Assembly: GCF_903914075.1 (NCBI RefSeq)
Contig: NZ_CAIWNQ010000003.1
Location: 310,001 to 374,000, forward strand
Origin: Ruegeria sp. THAF57
GTDB taxonomy: Bacteria > Pseudomonadota > Alphaproteobacteria > Rhodobacterales > Rhodobacteraceae
Reading direction: 5' to 3'
DNA: 64,000 nt
A program made the position numbers and the translations under genes. Below, piece by piece: positions 26,430 to 36,079 of the stretch; the stretch's first letter is position 1; each line of letters begins with the position of its first letter. The notes under the pieces are model-generated. The model saw nothing but the letters and a program-made list of their open reading frames with translations, did not search any database and was not told where the DNA came from.

Positions 26430-27970
26430 TCTTCGCCTCCCAATACGGCTGAGATATAGTCTTCCGGGGTAAACAATTGCTGGGCCGTGCTGCTGGCGTA
26501 TTGCAATGCGGGACCAGCGAACAGCGTCAGCATGACAAGGCCAAGAACAAGCGTAAAGACGGCGGTGAAGGCGAGGCCGGGTTGCGGTTCTGGCGCCGGT
26601 ACAGTGTCTCCCTCGTCTGCGCCTTCCTGGTCCGCTTCCGCGTTGTGCTGGGCGTCATGACTTTTCCAAAAGATCAGCGACCCGGCCCGCGCCAGACCGA
26701 CAATCGTGACAAATGAGCCGATCAGGACTACCGCCCAGATTGCGTTTGCGTCCCGTGCATCCCGCGCGGCGTCCAGAACCAACAATTTGCCGACAAAGCC
26801 TGATAGCGGCGGCATCCCTGCCAACGCGATGGCCCCGACAAAGAACAGGGCTGAAATCAACCCGCTCTGCGGCATCGGCCGCGTGGGGGCAATCGCTCCG
26901 CCGCGACGTTCCATTACCAGATCAGCCACCAGGAACAGCAGGGCGGTCGCTAGGGTCGAATGGTAGATATAGTACAGTGCCGCAGTTGTGGCGGTTTCCG
27001 TGAACAACGAAATGGCAATCAGCAGCGTTCCCATAGACGCGATGGCGCAAAAGGCCACCATCCGCGCGATATGCTGCGCGCCAAGGATGCCGATCGTACC
27101 CACCGCAAGCGTCACCAGAGCAGCCGGTTGTAGCCATGCGCCTACCAGTCCTTGCGTCGCTTCGACCTCGGGGCCGAAGCCCAGCGTGTACATCCGCAGG
27201 ATCGAATAGGCTCCGACCTTGGTCATAATTGCAAACAGCGCGGCGACAGGCAGAGGGGCGTTCGCGTAGCTGGCGGGTAGCCAGAAATGCAGGGGCAGTA
27301 CCGCGGCCTTGATACAGAACACCAACAGCAACAGCACCGCGCCGACCCGCAGCAGGGCCGTGTCGTCGGCCGGTAGCTCGGCTACGCGCACGGCCATGTC
27401 CGCCATGTTCAGCGTGCCGGTCACAGCATAAAGCGTTCCCAGTGCGAACAGGAACAGGGTTGATCCCAGCAGGTTATAGGCAACGTATTGCACGCCCGCC
27501 TTCAGTCGCACCGCCCCGCCGCCATGGGTCATCAAGCCGTAAGAGGCGATCAGCAGAACCTCGAAGAAAACAAACAGGTTGAAGGCGTCGCCAGTCAGGA
27601 ATGCGCCGCACACACCCATCAGTTGAAAGTGGAACAAGGCGTGGAAATGTTTGCCCCGGTCGTCCCAGCCCGAGGCGATGGCATATAATACAATGGGCAG
27701 CGCCAGCAGGGCGGTCAGCAACACCATCATGGCCGACAGGCGGTCCAGCACCAGAACAATACCGAACGGCGCGGGCCAGTCGCCCAGTTCATAAACCTGA
27801 ATGTCGCCTCCCGCCGCCTGTGCAGTAATCGTCAGGGCGATCCCCAGCAGAACAACCACCCCGGCGACCGAGAAGATGCGTTGCAGGTCCAGATGATACC
27901 GCAGGACCATGATAATAAACGGGGCCAGGATCGCAGGAAGGACGACCGGCGCAACGATCCAGTGGTTCAT
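26426..27970 (-). CDS. phaD: monovalent cation/H+ antiporter subunit D
   Basis: A 514-aa proton-translocating subunit homologous to complex I NuoN/M, with about 14 membrane segments. The antiporter core includes FFEVLLIASYGLM, KAAVLPLHFWLPASYANAP (residues carrying the key Lys) and AIASMGTLLIAISLF. A charged loop (residues about 445-465, HDAQHNAEADQEGADEGD) precedes the last helices. Overlaps phaC by 4 bp. Confidence 0.96.
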   Translation of the reverse strand: MNHWIVAPVVLPAILAPFIIMVLRYHLDLQRIFSVAGVVVLLGIALTITAQAAGGDIQVYELGDWPAPFGIVLVLDRLSAMMVLLTALLALPIVLYAIASGWDDRGKHFHALFHFQLMGVCGAFLTGDAFNLFVFFEVLLIASYGLMTHGGGAVRLKAGVQYVAYNLLGSTLFLFALGTLYAVTGTLNMADMAVRVAELPADDTALLRVGAVLLLLVFCIKAAVLPLHFWLPASYANAPLPVAALFAIMTKVGAYSILRMYTLGFGPEVEATQGLVGAWLQPAALVTLAVGTIGILGAQHIARMVAFCAIASMGTLLIAISLFTETATTAALYYIYHSTLATALLFLVADLVMERRGGAIAPTRPMPQSGLISALFFVGAIALAGMPPLSGFVGKLLVLDAARDARDANAIWAVVLIGSFVTIVGLARAGSLIFWKSHDAQHNAEADQEGADEGDTVPAPEPQPGLAFTAVFTLVLGLVMLTLFAGPALQYASSTAQQLFTPEDYISAVLGGEE

Positions 27971-28326
27971 GCGTCTTCTCCCGGCGCATCCACGCTGTCC
28001 TGCGCGGTCATGTCGATATGGTCATCCCTAGACGACAGATACGCCGACAATGAGATCATGACGATCACCGCCGTCATCCCGAACGAGATCACAATGGCTG
28101 TCAGAACCAGCGCCTGCGGCAGCGGATCAGTATAGGGCACGTCTTCGTATTTATTCAGAACAGCAGGGGCGTTCAGTGCCAACCGTCCGGTGGCAAACAG
28201 GAAGACGTTCACGGCGTAGGTCAGCAAGGAGAGGCCCAGAATGACCGGAAAGGTTCTGCGGCGCAGGATCAGGAAAATCCCGGCGGCGGTCATGATGCCA
28301 ACGGCTGAGGCGACAAGCGCTTCCAT
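27967..28326 (-). CDS. phaC: monovalent cation/H+ antiporter subunit C
   Basis: A 119-aa NuoK-like subunit with three helices; signature ILGLSLLTYAVNVFLFATG and the coupling segment YTDPLPQALVLTAIVISFG. Its ATG overlaps the phaAB stop by one base (TGATG). Hydrophilic C-terminal tail. Confidence 0.95.
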   Translation of the reverse strand: MEALVASAVGIMTAAGIFLILRRRTFPVILGLSLLTYAVNVFLFATGRLALNAPAVLNKYEDVPYTDPLPQALVLTAIVISFGMTAVIVMISLSAYLSSRDDHIDMTAQDSVDAPGEDA

Positions 28327-31196
28327 CAGGCTTGCTCCTTTTCTTGTTCTTCTTCCGGGGGATTATCCCGCAGCGGGTTGATATCCATCGGGAATTCCTG
28401 CGCCATTCCGGGCTGCCAGGCAAACCGTGACAGGCTGTCCAAAGCCAGCATGACGGCGCCCAGAACCGCCAGGAAAACGCCTGTGTCGAACAGCATCGCC
28501 GTGGCCCATTCGAACTCTTCCAGCGGTGGCCAGTGCAGATAACCGAAGTCGCTGGTCAGGAAGGGGCGTTCGTTGAACCACGCACCCAGACCCGTTGCGG
28601 CTGCGATCAGGACACCCCAGCCGATTGTGCCGTGATAATAGAACCGCTGCCGTTCAATGGCCCATGTGTACCCGCTGGCCATGTATTGCATCAGGTAGGC
28701 GATGGCGACGATCAGACCGGCGATAAAGCCGCCTCCGGGCTGGTTGTGGCCGCGGAAAAAGATATAGGCCCCCACCATCAACGCAATTGGCATCATCATG
28801 CGCGTCACAACTACCATCATGAGAGGGTGTGAATCACCCGATTGCGGCCAGTGCGGTTTGCGGTTCAGCAGATAGCTGCGGACATTCGTCCCCAATACGG
28901 ATTCTGTCAGCGCAAAGATGATCAGGGCGGCAATCCCCAGCACAATGATTTCACCAAAGGTATCAAAACCCCGGAAGTCGACCAGGATCACGTTGACGAC
29001 GTTGGTGCCTCCGCCTCCTTTGTACGAGTTGGCAAGGTGGAACTCGGAAATGGTTGGAAACGCAAAGTCACGCAGCATGAGCGCATAGATCAACGCGCCA
29101 GTGCCCAGCCCTGCGACGACTGAAATAGCCGCGTCCCGCCAACGCCGCGTTGCGCTGCTGTCCCATGGTGTATCCGTAGGCAGAAAGTTCAGCGACAGCA
29201 GCAGAAGGATCATGGTCACCACTTCGACCGAGATCTGCGTCAGGGCCAAATCCGGGGCCGAGAGATAGTTGAACGCCATTGAAACGATCAGTCCAACGAC
29301 TCCGATCAGGACCAGCGACAGCAACCGGTTACGGTGGAACCACATAATCGCCAATGTCGCACCCACCAGACAGATCCAACCGATGAACGGAATGAGTGGT
29401 GCAGGCAGGGCTTCGCGTGTCGCGGCCCCCAACGACCCGGTCGAATACGCATAGTACCCCAGTCCGAGCGTGAAGGCGATCAGGATGATGGCGTAACGGC
29501 TGATGACACCATTATGCAGCCCGTCTGTGACCCACCTGCTGAATACCGTGAATGCGCCAATGACATTGTCAAAGATTGCTTTGGCCTCGGGGCGGGGAAG
29601 GGCGTTCCAAAGCTGCTCGCCCCGGCGGTGAAGGGCCAGCAGGAACAGACCGCCCAGCGTTGCAACAACGGACATGTAAAGTGCAGGCGTAAAGCCGTGC
29701 CACAGTTTCAGCGAATAGTAGGGCAGTTTCTCGCCGCCAATCACCGCGCTGGATACGACGGTGACCAGTGGCCCTACAATGGCCGCAGAATACAAGCCAA
29801 TCAGCACAACAAGCACCACGAGGAAAGCCGGGGCCAGCCATAGCCCGACCGGAGGATCATGTGGATGGGCCGGGTAATCGCTCCGCTGTGGGCCAAGAAA
29901 CACATGGCTGACAAAGCGGAATGAATAAGCGGCAGAAAACAGCGCCGCCAGCAAAGCCAGACCCGGCACCAGATAGGGTGAGTTCAACCAGGTGGTGTGA
30001 ACGGTTTCTTCCAGCATCATCTCCTTGGACAAGAAGCCGTTCAGGGGCGGCAGCCCTGCCATCGACAGTGCTGCAATCGTTCCGATGGTGAATGTTATCG
30101 GCATCAGCTTTCGCAGACCGCCAAGCCGCTTGATGTCGCGGGTTCCGGTCTCGTGGTCGACAATGCCTGCGGTCATGAACAGCGCGGCCTTGAACGTCGC
30201 GTGGTTGATGATGTGGAACACGGCGGCGACGGCTGCGAACTTGGTGCCAAAGCCCAGCAACATCGTGACCAACCCCAAGTGTGACACCGTGGAAAATGCC
30301 AACAGCGCCTTCAGGTCATCTTTGAACAGTGCGATGCAGGCACCGATCAGCATCGTGACCAACCCTGTTGTCGCAACAATATAGAACCACGCATCTGTTC
30401 CGGCCAGAACCGGCCACATTCGCGCCATCAGGAAAAGCCCGGCCTTCACCATTGTGGCAGAATGCAGGTAAGCCGAAACCGGTGTCGGTGCAGCCATCGC
30501 ATGGGGCAACCAGAAGTGAAACGGGAATTGGGCCGACTTGGTGAAACACCCCAACAGGATCAGGATCAGCGCAGGCAGATAATGTGGCGACGACTGGATC
30601 AGCTCTTTGTTCTGAAGAATGACGCTCAGGTCGTAGGAGCCGACGATATTGCCAAGGATCAGCATCCCCGCGATCATAGCGAGCCCGCCTGACCCCGTTA
30701 CCGCCAGCGCCATTCTAGCCCCCTGGCGGCCTTCGGGAAGGTGTTTCCAATAGCCGATCAGCAGGAATGAACTTAGCGACGTAAGCTCCCAGAAAATAAG
30801 CAGAAGAAGGACGTTGTCTGACAAAACGATGCCGACCATCGCGCCCTGAAACAGCAGCAGGTACGTATAGAACTGCCCCATCGGATCTTCGCGTGACAGG
30901 TAGAACCGGGCGTAGAGAATGATCAGTAGACCGATGCCCAGGATCAGCAGGGCAAACAGAAAACCAAGACCGTCCAGCATGAAATTGGCGTTTAGTCCAA
31001 GAATGGGAATCCAATCAAACCGAGCGGACACGACATCGCCCCGCATGACCGACGGGATATGGATGAGCAAACCCATCAAGGCCAGAAACGTGGTCAGCCC
31101 CGCGGCGGATGCAGCTGCGTTTCGTCCCGCCCTGATAAGAAGGGCTGGAAACACAGCGCCGAGAAAGGGAAGGGCCGCGATGAGGAATAGGGACAA
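28326..31196 (-). CDS. phaAB: monovalent cation/H+ antiporter fused subunit A-B
   Basis: A 956-aa fusion. The NuoL-like MrpA part (about 1-770) has FWELTSLSSFLLIGYW, KSAQFPFHFWLPHAMAAPTPVSAYLHS-type core motifs and a DUF4040-like region (DLALTQISVEVVTMILLLL). The C-terminal MrpB part (about 780-935) has VTRMMMPIALMVGAYIF and HNQPGGGFIAGLI. The A-B fusion is the group-2 (Pha-type) arrangement of alphaproteobacteria. I prefer TTG 31196, preceded by GGAG at 8-nt spacing and giving the usual hydrophobic start LSLFLIAALPFL; TTG 31223 would add nine residues. Confidence 0.95.
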   Translation of the reverse strand: MSLFLIAALPFLGAVFPALLIRAGRNAAASAAGLTTFLALMGLLIHIPSVMRGDVVSARFDWIPILGLNANFMLDGLGFLFALLILGIGLLIILYARFYLSREDPMGQFYTYLLLFQGAMVGIVLSDNVLLLLIFWELTSLSSFLLIGYWKHLPEGRQGARMALAVTGSGGLAMIAGMLILGNIVGSYDLSVILQNKELIQSSPHYLPALILILLGCFTKSAQFPFHFWLPHAMAAPTPVSAYLHSATMVKAGLFLMARMWPVLAGTDAWFYIVATTGLVTMLIGACIALFKDDLKALLAFSTVSHLGLVTMLLGFGTKFAAVAAVFHIINHATFKAALFMTAGIVDHETGTRDIKRLGGLRKLMPITFTIGTIAALSMAGLPPLNGFLSKEMMLEETVHTTWLNSPYLVPGLALLAALFSAAYSFRFVSHVFLGPQRSDYPAHPHDPPVGLWLAPAFLVVLVVLIGLYSAAIVGPLVTVVSSAVIGGEKLPYYSLKLWHGFTPALYMSVVATLGGLFLLALHRRGEQLWNALPRPEAKAIFDNVIGAFTVFSRWVTDGLHNGVISRYAIILIAFTLGLGYYAYSTGSLGAATREALPAPLIPFIGWICLVGATLAIMWFHRNRLLSLVLIGVVGLIVSMAFNYLSAPDLALTQISVEVVTMILLLLSLNFLPTDTPWDSSATRRWRDAAISVVAGLGTGALIYALMLRDFAFPTISEFHLANSYKGGGGTNVVNVILVDFRGFDTFGEIIVLGIAALIIFALTESVLGTNVRSYLLNRKPHWPQSGDSHPLMMVVVTRMMMPIALMVGAYIFFRGHNQPGGGFIAGLIVAIAYLMQYMASGYTWAIERQRFYYHGTIGWGVLIAAATGLGAWFNERPFLTSDFGYLHWPPLEEFEWATAMLFDTGVFLAVLGAVMLALDSLSRFAWQPGMAQEFPMDINPLRDNPPEEEQEKEQA

Positions 31197-31243
31197 GTGC
31201 GATACTCCGGTCTGGGCGGTCAAAATTGGTACTGATTTTGTAA

Positions 31244-31255
31244 GGAAATATTTCC
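31244..31255. promoter_or_regulatory. GGAAATATTTCC palindrome upstream of pha operon
   Basis: A perfect 12-bp palindrome about 50 bp upstream of the phaAB start, in the divergent 222-bp gap to the rhodanese gene. Position suits an operator or promoter-overlapping site; no regulator is identifiable here. Confidence 0.35.
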
Positions 31256-31418
31256 GACTGTCCAGCTATTGCAAGTTTTGCACTTTGTCCTACCCCTGCA
31301 TTCAGGGCGAAGTTCTGTGCGGGAAAATGACGCGATCTTGATTGGCGCGCCTATTTTCGGCGCGGAATTGAAACTGGGACTGTGATAAACCCGTCTTGCC
31401 GGTTGAGGAGAATGCGAC

Positions 31419-31892
31419 GTGGCAGGTGAAACAAGTAGAACACGCAGATGGGTCGTGCTTGGCGCGGTCGGTGTCGTTGCAACAGGGTTGGCGGTTCGCG
31501 AATACCGGTTGATCCCTCCGGTTTACGCGGGTGGGCAGCTTGGCGTTCGGGACGCGCACCAACAGGCTGTATCAGGTGAGATATTGTTGCTTGATATCCG
31601 CACGCCACGTGAATGGGCGGCGACAGGCGTCGGAGAAGGGGCGGCAACGCTGGACATGCGCCGGGAGGATTTTGTCGAAGTGTTGGATCAATTGACCGAC
31701 GGCGACAGGACCACGGCAATCGCTTTGATCTGCGCGCGTGGTGTCCGGTCAGCCCGGCTGAGTAACCGCCTAAGCGAGGCTGGGTTTGTAAACATTATCG
31801 ACGTTCCTGAAGGTATGCTTGGGTCCGCTGCGGGTCCGGGCTGGCTGCGTACGGGCCTGCCTTTGGTTGACTATGAAAAGGAACAGCTATGA
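31419..31892 (+). CDS. membrane-anchored rhodanese-domain protein
   Basis: A 157-aa protein with an N-terminal signal anchor (residues 10-27, WVVLGAVGVVATGLAV) and one rhodanese domain. LLLDIRTPREW matches the entry motif and the active-site loop is ICARGVRSAR, with the catalytic Cys. Likely periplasmic sulfurtransferase or single-domain redox/sulfur handling; donor unknown. GTG 31419 has a good SD (GAGGAG). The stop overlaps the esterase start (ATGA). Confidence 0.88.
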   Translation: MAGETSRTRRWVVLGAVGVVATGLAVREYRLIPPVYAGGQLGVRDAHQQAVSGEILLLDIRTPREWAATGVGEGAATLDMRREDFVEVLDQLTDGDRTTAIALICARGVRSARLSNRLSEAGFVNIIDVPEGMLGSAAGPGWLRTGLPLVDYEKEQL

Positions 31893-32704
31893 TCCGAACG
31901 GTGACATTGGCACTTGGCCTTTCGCTTGCGGGTCAGAACGGCCTTGCCGCCTGTGCTGATCAGGACGGGATGTGCGAAACGGCCTCGGGCGGGTACCACA
32001 TCGAAATGCCACAGGCCGAAAACCCGCCGCTGGTGGTTTTTCTGCACGGCTATGGCGGCACCGCGACGGGGACTTTGAAAAACCGCAGGATGGTCGACCC
32101 TCTGCTGGCCCGAGGCTATGCGGTCATGGCCCCCGAAGGGTCAGAGCGAAACGGACGCCAAAGCTGGAACTTTTTCCCCGGATGGGAAGGCAGGGACGAG
32201 ACCGCATTCCTGAACGAAGTGGTACAGGACGCTTCGGACCGGTTTGGTGTTGATGCCGACCGCGTGGTTCTGGGCGGGTTTTCGGCTGGGGCCTTCATGG
32301 TCTACTATCTGGCATGCGCTGCGCCCGAGACGTTTTCGGCCTATGTGCCAGTATCCGGCGGGTTTTGGCGGCCCCATCCCCAAAGCTGCGAGGGACCGGT
32401 GCGCATGTTCCACACGCATGGCTGGACCGACAATGTCGTCCCGCTGGAAGGCCGCATCCTTGGCGGAGGCCGCTTTCATCAGGGCGACATTTTTGCCGGG
32501 TTGGAAATATGGCGTGTAGCCAACGAATGCGCAGACACCAAGCCCACCGGCTTTTCCACAACCGGCCAATTCATGCGCCGTCACTGGAGTGGTTGCGCCG
32601 ACGGCAGCGCGTTGGAATTCGCGCTTTTCCCCGGGGGGCACAATGTGCCCAAGGGGTGGCCCGATATGATGGTTGACTGGTATGAAGGCCTGCCGGGGGG
32701 CTGA
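31889..32704 (+). CDS. secreted polyhydroxybutyrate depolymerase/feruloyl-esterase-like hydrolase
   Basis: A 271-aa alpha/beta hydrolase of the LpqC/PHB-esterase type with a signal peptide (about 1-20). Oxyanion loop VVFLHGYGGT, nucleophile Ser in VVLGGFSAGAF, Asp in HTHGWTDNVV and His in PGGHNVPKG form the triad. Substrate unknown. Co-translated with the upstream rhodanese protein; the pairing has no obvious biochemical logic. Confidence 0.9.
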   Translation: MIRTVTLALGLSLAGQNGLAACADQDGMCETASGGYHIEMPQAENPPLVVFLHGYGGTATGTLKNRRMVDPLLARGYAVMAPEGSERNGRQSWNFFPGWEGRDETAFLNEVVQDASDRFGVDADRVVLGGFSAGAFMVYYLACAAPETFSAYVPVSGGFWRPHPQSCEGPVRMFHTHGWTDNVVPLEGRILGGGRFHQGDIFAGLEIWRVANECADTKPTGFSTTGQFMRRHWSGCADGSALEFALFPGGHNVPKGWPDMMVDWYEGLPGG

Positions 32705-32714
32705 TCAAAGCCCA

Positions 32715-34583
32715 TTACTCGGCAGGTGTCATGACGCCCTTGCCATCGATCAGACGCTTCAACTCATCCCGGTGTCGACGGGCCGACCGCGTGATTGCGG
32801 GTTCCTGAATGTCCTCTTTCATACCGACCATACGGCGCGCGGGTGCTGATGATACGCCACTGAGCGCCGACAACGGAATGGCGAACGCAAGGCTAATGGC
32901 AATCGGAGCCAGCCAGATCGACACAAGTCCGGACAAAATGCCAACACTCAGGGCGATGCCGCTGATGGTTTCCAGCACATGGCATAGGATCAATGTGCGC
33001 AGCCCATAACTGCCGCCATCCCGCGCCTGCGGGGACCAGCCCTTTTGCACGCCAAAAGCTGTGCGGAAAACGGCGGTCATCTGTTGCACCATAAGGATCG
33101 GGGCATAGAGGATGGACAGGACCACCTCGGCCAGAAATGAGGTCAAGAACTTGGGGCCGCCACCAAACTCGGCATAGCGCATGCCGCTTAGGGGCAGGGC
33201 CAGAACGCCAAGCACCTTGGGGGCCAGCAACATGGCGTACATGACCAAGATGATCAGGACGTGACGGGTTTCCGACATTTCCGGCCATTGGGGGAACAGA
33301 GGGTTATCGGGGCTGAAATAATGCAGAACCGACGCGTCTTCGCCCTGACCGATAAGCGCCCACATGACCAGCAGGGCGAACCAAAGCGGTGACATCAGGT
33401 ATCCAACCGCACCGTGGAACATGTGGAACCGCGATACGGCCCGAAACCCGGTAGAGTCCAACAGTTTCAGGTGCTGCAGGTTGCCTTGGCACCAGCGCCT
33501 GTCTCGCAATGCGTGATCAATCAGGGTTGGCGGGGTTTCTTCGTAAGATCCACGGATGCGCGGCAGAAACCGCACGCCCCATCCGGCACGGCGCATCAAC
33601 CCAGCCTCGACGAAATCGTGGCTCATGATCAGCTTTTCCTGACCGCTGAGCGTCCGTAGTTTTGGCAGACCCGCGCAATTGGCAAAAGCCTTGGTGCGGA
33701 TAATGGCGTTGTGACCCCAATAGTTGCCCTCTTGCCCGCACCAACGGGCCAGCCCTTCGGCAAAGGCAATGCCATATACGCCATTGGCGAATTGCTGCAT
33801 TCGGGCAAAAACCGACTGCGCGCCGATCAATTGGGGATAGCTCTGGATCAGGCCCGCGCCGGGGTCGCGCGCCAACGAGTCGGTCAGGCGCAGGATTGCC
33901 TGGCCCGTCATCAGGCTGTCTGCGTCCAGCACCAGCATTGCGTCCCAATCAGCGCCCCAGCGACTGACCCAATCGGCAATGTTTCCGACCTTGCGGTCCG
34001 TGTTCTGTTCACGCCGACGGTAATAGAGTTCCAGCCCCGGCGCGAGCGTGGTGCGCAACGCTTCGATACTGGATTGTTCCTGCGCGGCAATTTCGGGATC
34101 GCGGGTGTCGGACAGGATGAACATGGCATAGTGATGCTGACCACCTTGCGCGCGCAGGTCTTCCAGCATCGTCCGGGCGTTCCCCAGAACATTCCACGGA
34201 ACCTCGTTATAGACAGGCATCAGCAGAGCAACGCGCAGCGGCTGCGCGCGATCTTGCCGTTGCGGCGGTTCTTGCCGGGACAGTGACACCATGCCCAGCA
34301 AAACAGTGCAGACCGTGAAGGCGATCCAGAAGAAATTGAAGGAAATCAGGGTTAGAAGGATGCCTTCCACCAAATTGATCCCTTCGGCCGCAAACCAGTC
34401 CGCCATCACCCATAGTAAGCCCAGGGTCGCAACCATTGCGGGCGAGAACACAAGCGCACGCCAGAAGCCAGCCGAAGGACGCTGGCCACCCGGGACTTGC
34501 GCATCGCGGAACCCTGCGCGGAAATTCTGCGCTGGCATCGCCAAAGGTGTCTCTGGCGGCATGATATGCAAATCGCTGCTCAT
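32715..34583 (-). CDS. opgH: glucans biosynthesis glucosyltransferase H
   Basis: A 622-aa inner-membrane GT2 enzyme building the beta-glucan backbone of osmoregulated periplasmic glucans from UDP-glucose. Membrane segments flank the cytosolic catalytic domain: VALLMPVYNEVP, the metal site LVLDADSLMTG, SHDFVEAGLMRRAGW and the acceptor motif DRRWCQGNLQH. ATG 34583 overlaps the opgG stop (ATGA), preferred over the start three codons upstream. Last gene of opgC-opgG-opgH. Confidence 0.96.
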   Translation of the reverse strand: MSSDLHIMPPETPLAMPAQNFRAGFRDAQVPGGQRPSAGFWRALVFSPAMVATLGLLWVMADWFAAEGINLVEGILLTLISFNFFWIAFTVCTVLLGMVSLSRQEPPQRQDRAQPLRVALLMPVYNEVPWNVLGNARTMLEDLRAQGGQHHYAMFILSDTRDPEIAAQEQSSIEALRTTLAPGLELYYRRREQNTDRKVGNIADWVSRWGADWDAMLVLDADSLMTGQAILRLTDSLARDPGAGLIQSYPQLIGAQSVFARMQQFANGVYGIAFAEGLARWCGQEGNYWGHNAIIRTKAFANCAGLPKLRTLSGQEKLIMSHDFVEAGLMRRAGWGVRFLPRIRGSYEETPPTLIDHALRDRRWCQGNLQHLKLLDSTGFRAVSRFHMFHGAVGYLMSPLWFALLVMWALIGQGEDASVLHYFSPDNPLFPQWPEMSETRHVLIILVMYAMLLAPKVLGVLALPLSGMRYAEFGGGPKFLTSFLAEVVLSILYAPILMVQQMTAVFRTAFGVQKGWSPQARDGGSYGLRTLILCHVLETISGIALSVGILSGLVSIWLAPIAISLAFAIPLSALSGVSSAPARRMVGMKEDIQEPAITRSARRHRDELKRLIDGKGVMTPAE

Positions 34584-36079
34584 ATGGTCCAACGGTACAG
34601 CCAGACCTCAGAGGCCGGTTGTTTGTCTTTCATCAATTGCGCACGCAGTTCGACGTGGTTGCGTTCACCGGGTTGGAACGAGAATGCCAGCCGCAACCCG
34701 CCCGTATCAGGGTTACGCTGCAAGACGCCATCTGAGGTTTCGGCGTGGGGCGAATCCACGAAGATGGTCATCGCCTCGGGATCATCGAACAACTCGCTTG
34801 GCTCAAAGTCGATGACAGCCAGACGGCCATCGCCAAAGGTGTTGTCGCCCATCGCTGTGTTGATCACGCGCGGCATCGGTGTCCGCTGCGGTTCTTCACC
34901 CCAGATCAGGCGATAGGAGAGGTCGACCTGACTGCCTGCCGTGTACGGCTCCATCGGGCGCCAATAGGCGACGATATTGTCATAAATCTCTTGATCTGCC
35001 GGAATTTCCACCAGCGTCACTGTGCCCTTGCCCCAGTCGCCGTTTGGTTCAACCCACAGGCTGGGACGCTTGTGGTAATTGGCCTCAAGATCGGCATAGT
35101 CCGAGAATTCCCGCTTACGCTGCATCAGGCCGAAACCGCGCGGGTTCATGTCGACGAAAGAGGAAATCTGCAAACGGGTGGGGTTGGCCAGCGGCCGCCA
35201 CAGTACCTCGCCAGCGCCGTTGCGGATCAATAGCCCGTCGCTGTCGTGGACGGCGGGGCGGAAGTCGTCAAAGCGGCTGTGGTTGGTCTGATCGAACAGG
35301 AACATCGACGTGCCTGGTGCGATCCCTACATGAGACAGGTCCTCTCGTGGGAACAGCGTGGCTTCGACATCCATCACGCAATCCGCACCGGCGGTGACGT
35401 TGAACCGATAGGCACCGGTCACGCTGGGGCTGTCCATCAGGGCGTGTACAACCATGTTGCGTTGGCCGGGTTCAGGGCGTTCCAGCCAAAAGCGGATGAA
35501 TTCCGGGAACTCCTCGCCATCCGGGTCACCGGTTTTCAGGGCAAGGCCGCGCGCGGACAGGCCGTAAACCTCGTGCAGGCCAATGGCGCGAAAATAGCTG
35601 GCCCCCTGCCAGACGCAGAATTCGTCTGTCTCACCGGGGCGGTGCATCTCGGTCCGTAGGCGCAGGCCCGAAAAGCCCAACGTATCGTCGATGGGCAGTT
35701 GTGGCACGTCTTCGGACTTGTCGAACATCGACAGATCGAAAGCGACCGGAGTTGCCATGCCGTCCTCGACCGTGGCCACTTTGACGGTGCGGGGGAAGTA
35801 AAGGCCGGGGGTAAAGAAATCGACATTAAACGGCGTTTCGGTTTCGTACCACAGCGCGCGATCTAGACGGAACCGGATCGAGCGGTATTGCTGATAGGTC
35901 AGGTCCTGCCATTCCTGCGGGACCATTTCCCGTTCCGCAAATGGCCGACTGGCCAGATCACGGGCAAGCGCGATCACGTCTTCGCGCTGAAATGGAACTT
36001 CACCACCTACCGCAAAGGTCGCCGGGGCGATTGCAAGCGCTGAGGTTGAGGCCAGAAATGCGCGACGCGTGAAATTCAT
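34580..36079 (-). CDS. opgG: glucan biosynthesis protein G (periplasmic)
   Basis: A 499-aa MdoG/OpgG protein needed to shape periplasmic glucans. It begins MNFTRRAFLASTSALAIAP, a twin-arginine-like signal, so export by Tat is likely. The mature part is the OpgG beta-sandwich fold (FQREDVIALARDLASRPF, YQQYRSIRF, VNPRGFGLMQR-type region DMNPRGFGLMQRKREF, EEPQRTPMPRVINT). ATG 36079 overlaps the opgC stop by ATGA. Confidence 0.96.
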   Translation of the reverse strand: MNFTRRAFLASTSALAIAPATFAVGGEVPFQREDVIALARDLASRPFAEREMVPQEWQDLTYQQYRSIRFRLDRALWYETETPFNVDFFTPGLYFPRTVKVATVEDGMATPVAFDLSMFDKSEDVPQLPIDDTLGFSGLRLRTEMHRPGETDEFCVWQGASYFRAIGLHEVYGLSARGLALKTGDPDGEEFPEFIRFWLERPEPGQRNMVVHALMDSPSVTGAYRFNVTAGADCVMDVEATLFPREDLSHVGIAPGTSMFLFDQTNHSRFDDFRPAVHDSDGLLIRNGAGEVLWRPLANPTRLQISSFVDMNPRGFGLMQRKREFSDYADLEANYHKRPSLWVEPNGDWGKGTVTLVEIPADQEIYDNIVAYWRPMEPYTAGSQVDLSYRLIWGEEPQRTPMPRVINTAMGDNTFGDGRLAVIDFEPSELFDDPEAMTIFVDSPHAETSDGVLQRNPDTGGLRLAFSFQPGERNHVELRAQLMKDKQPASEVWLYRWTI

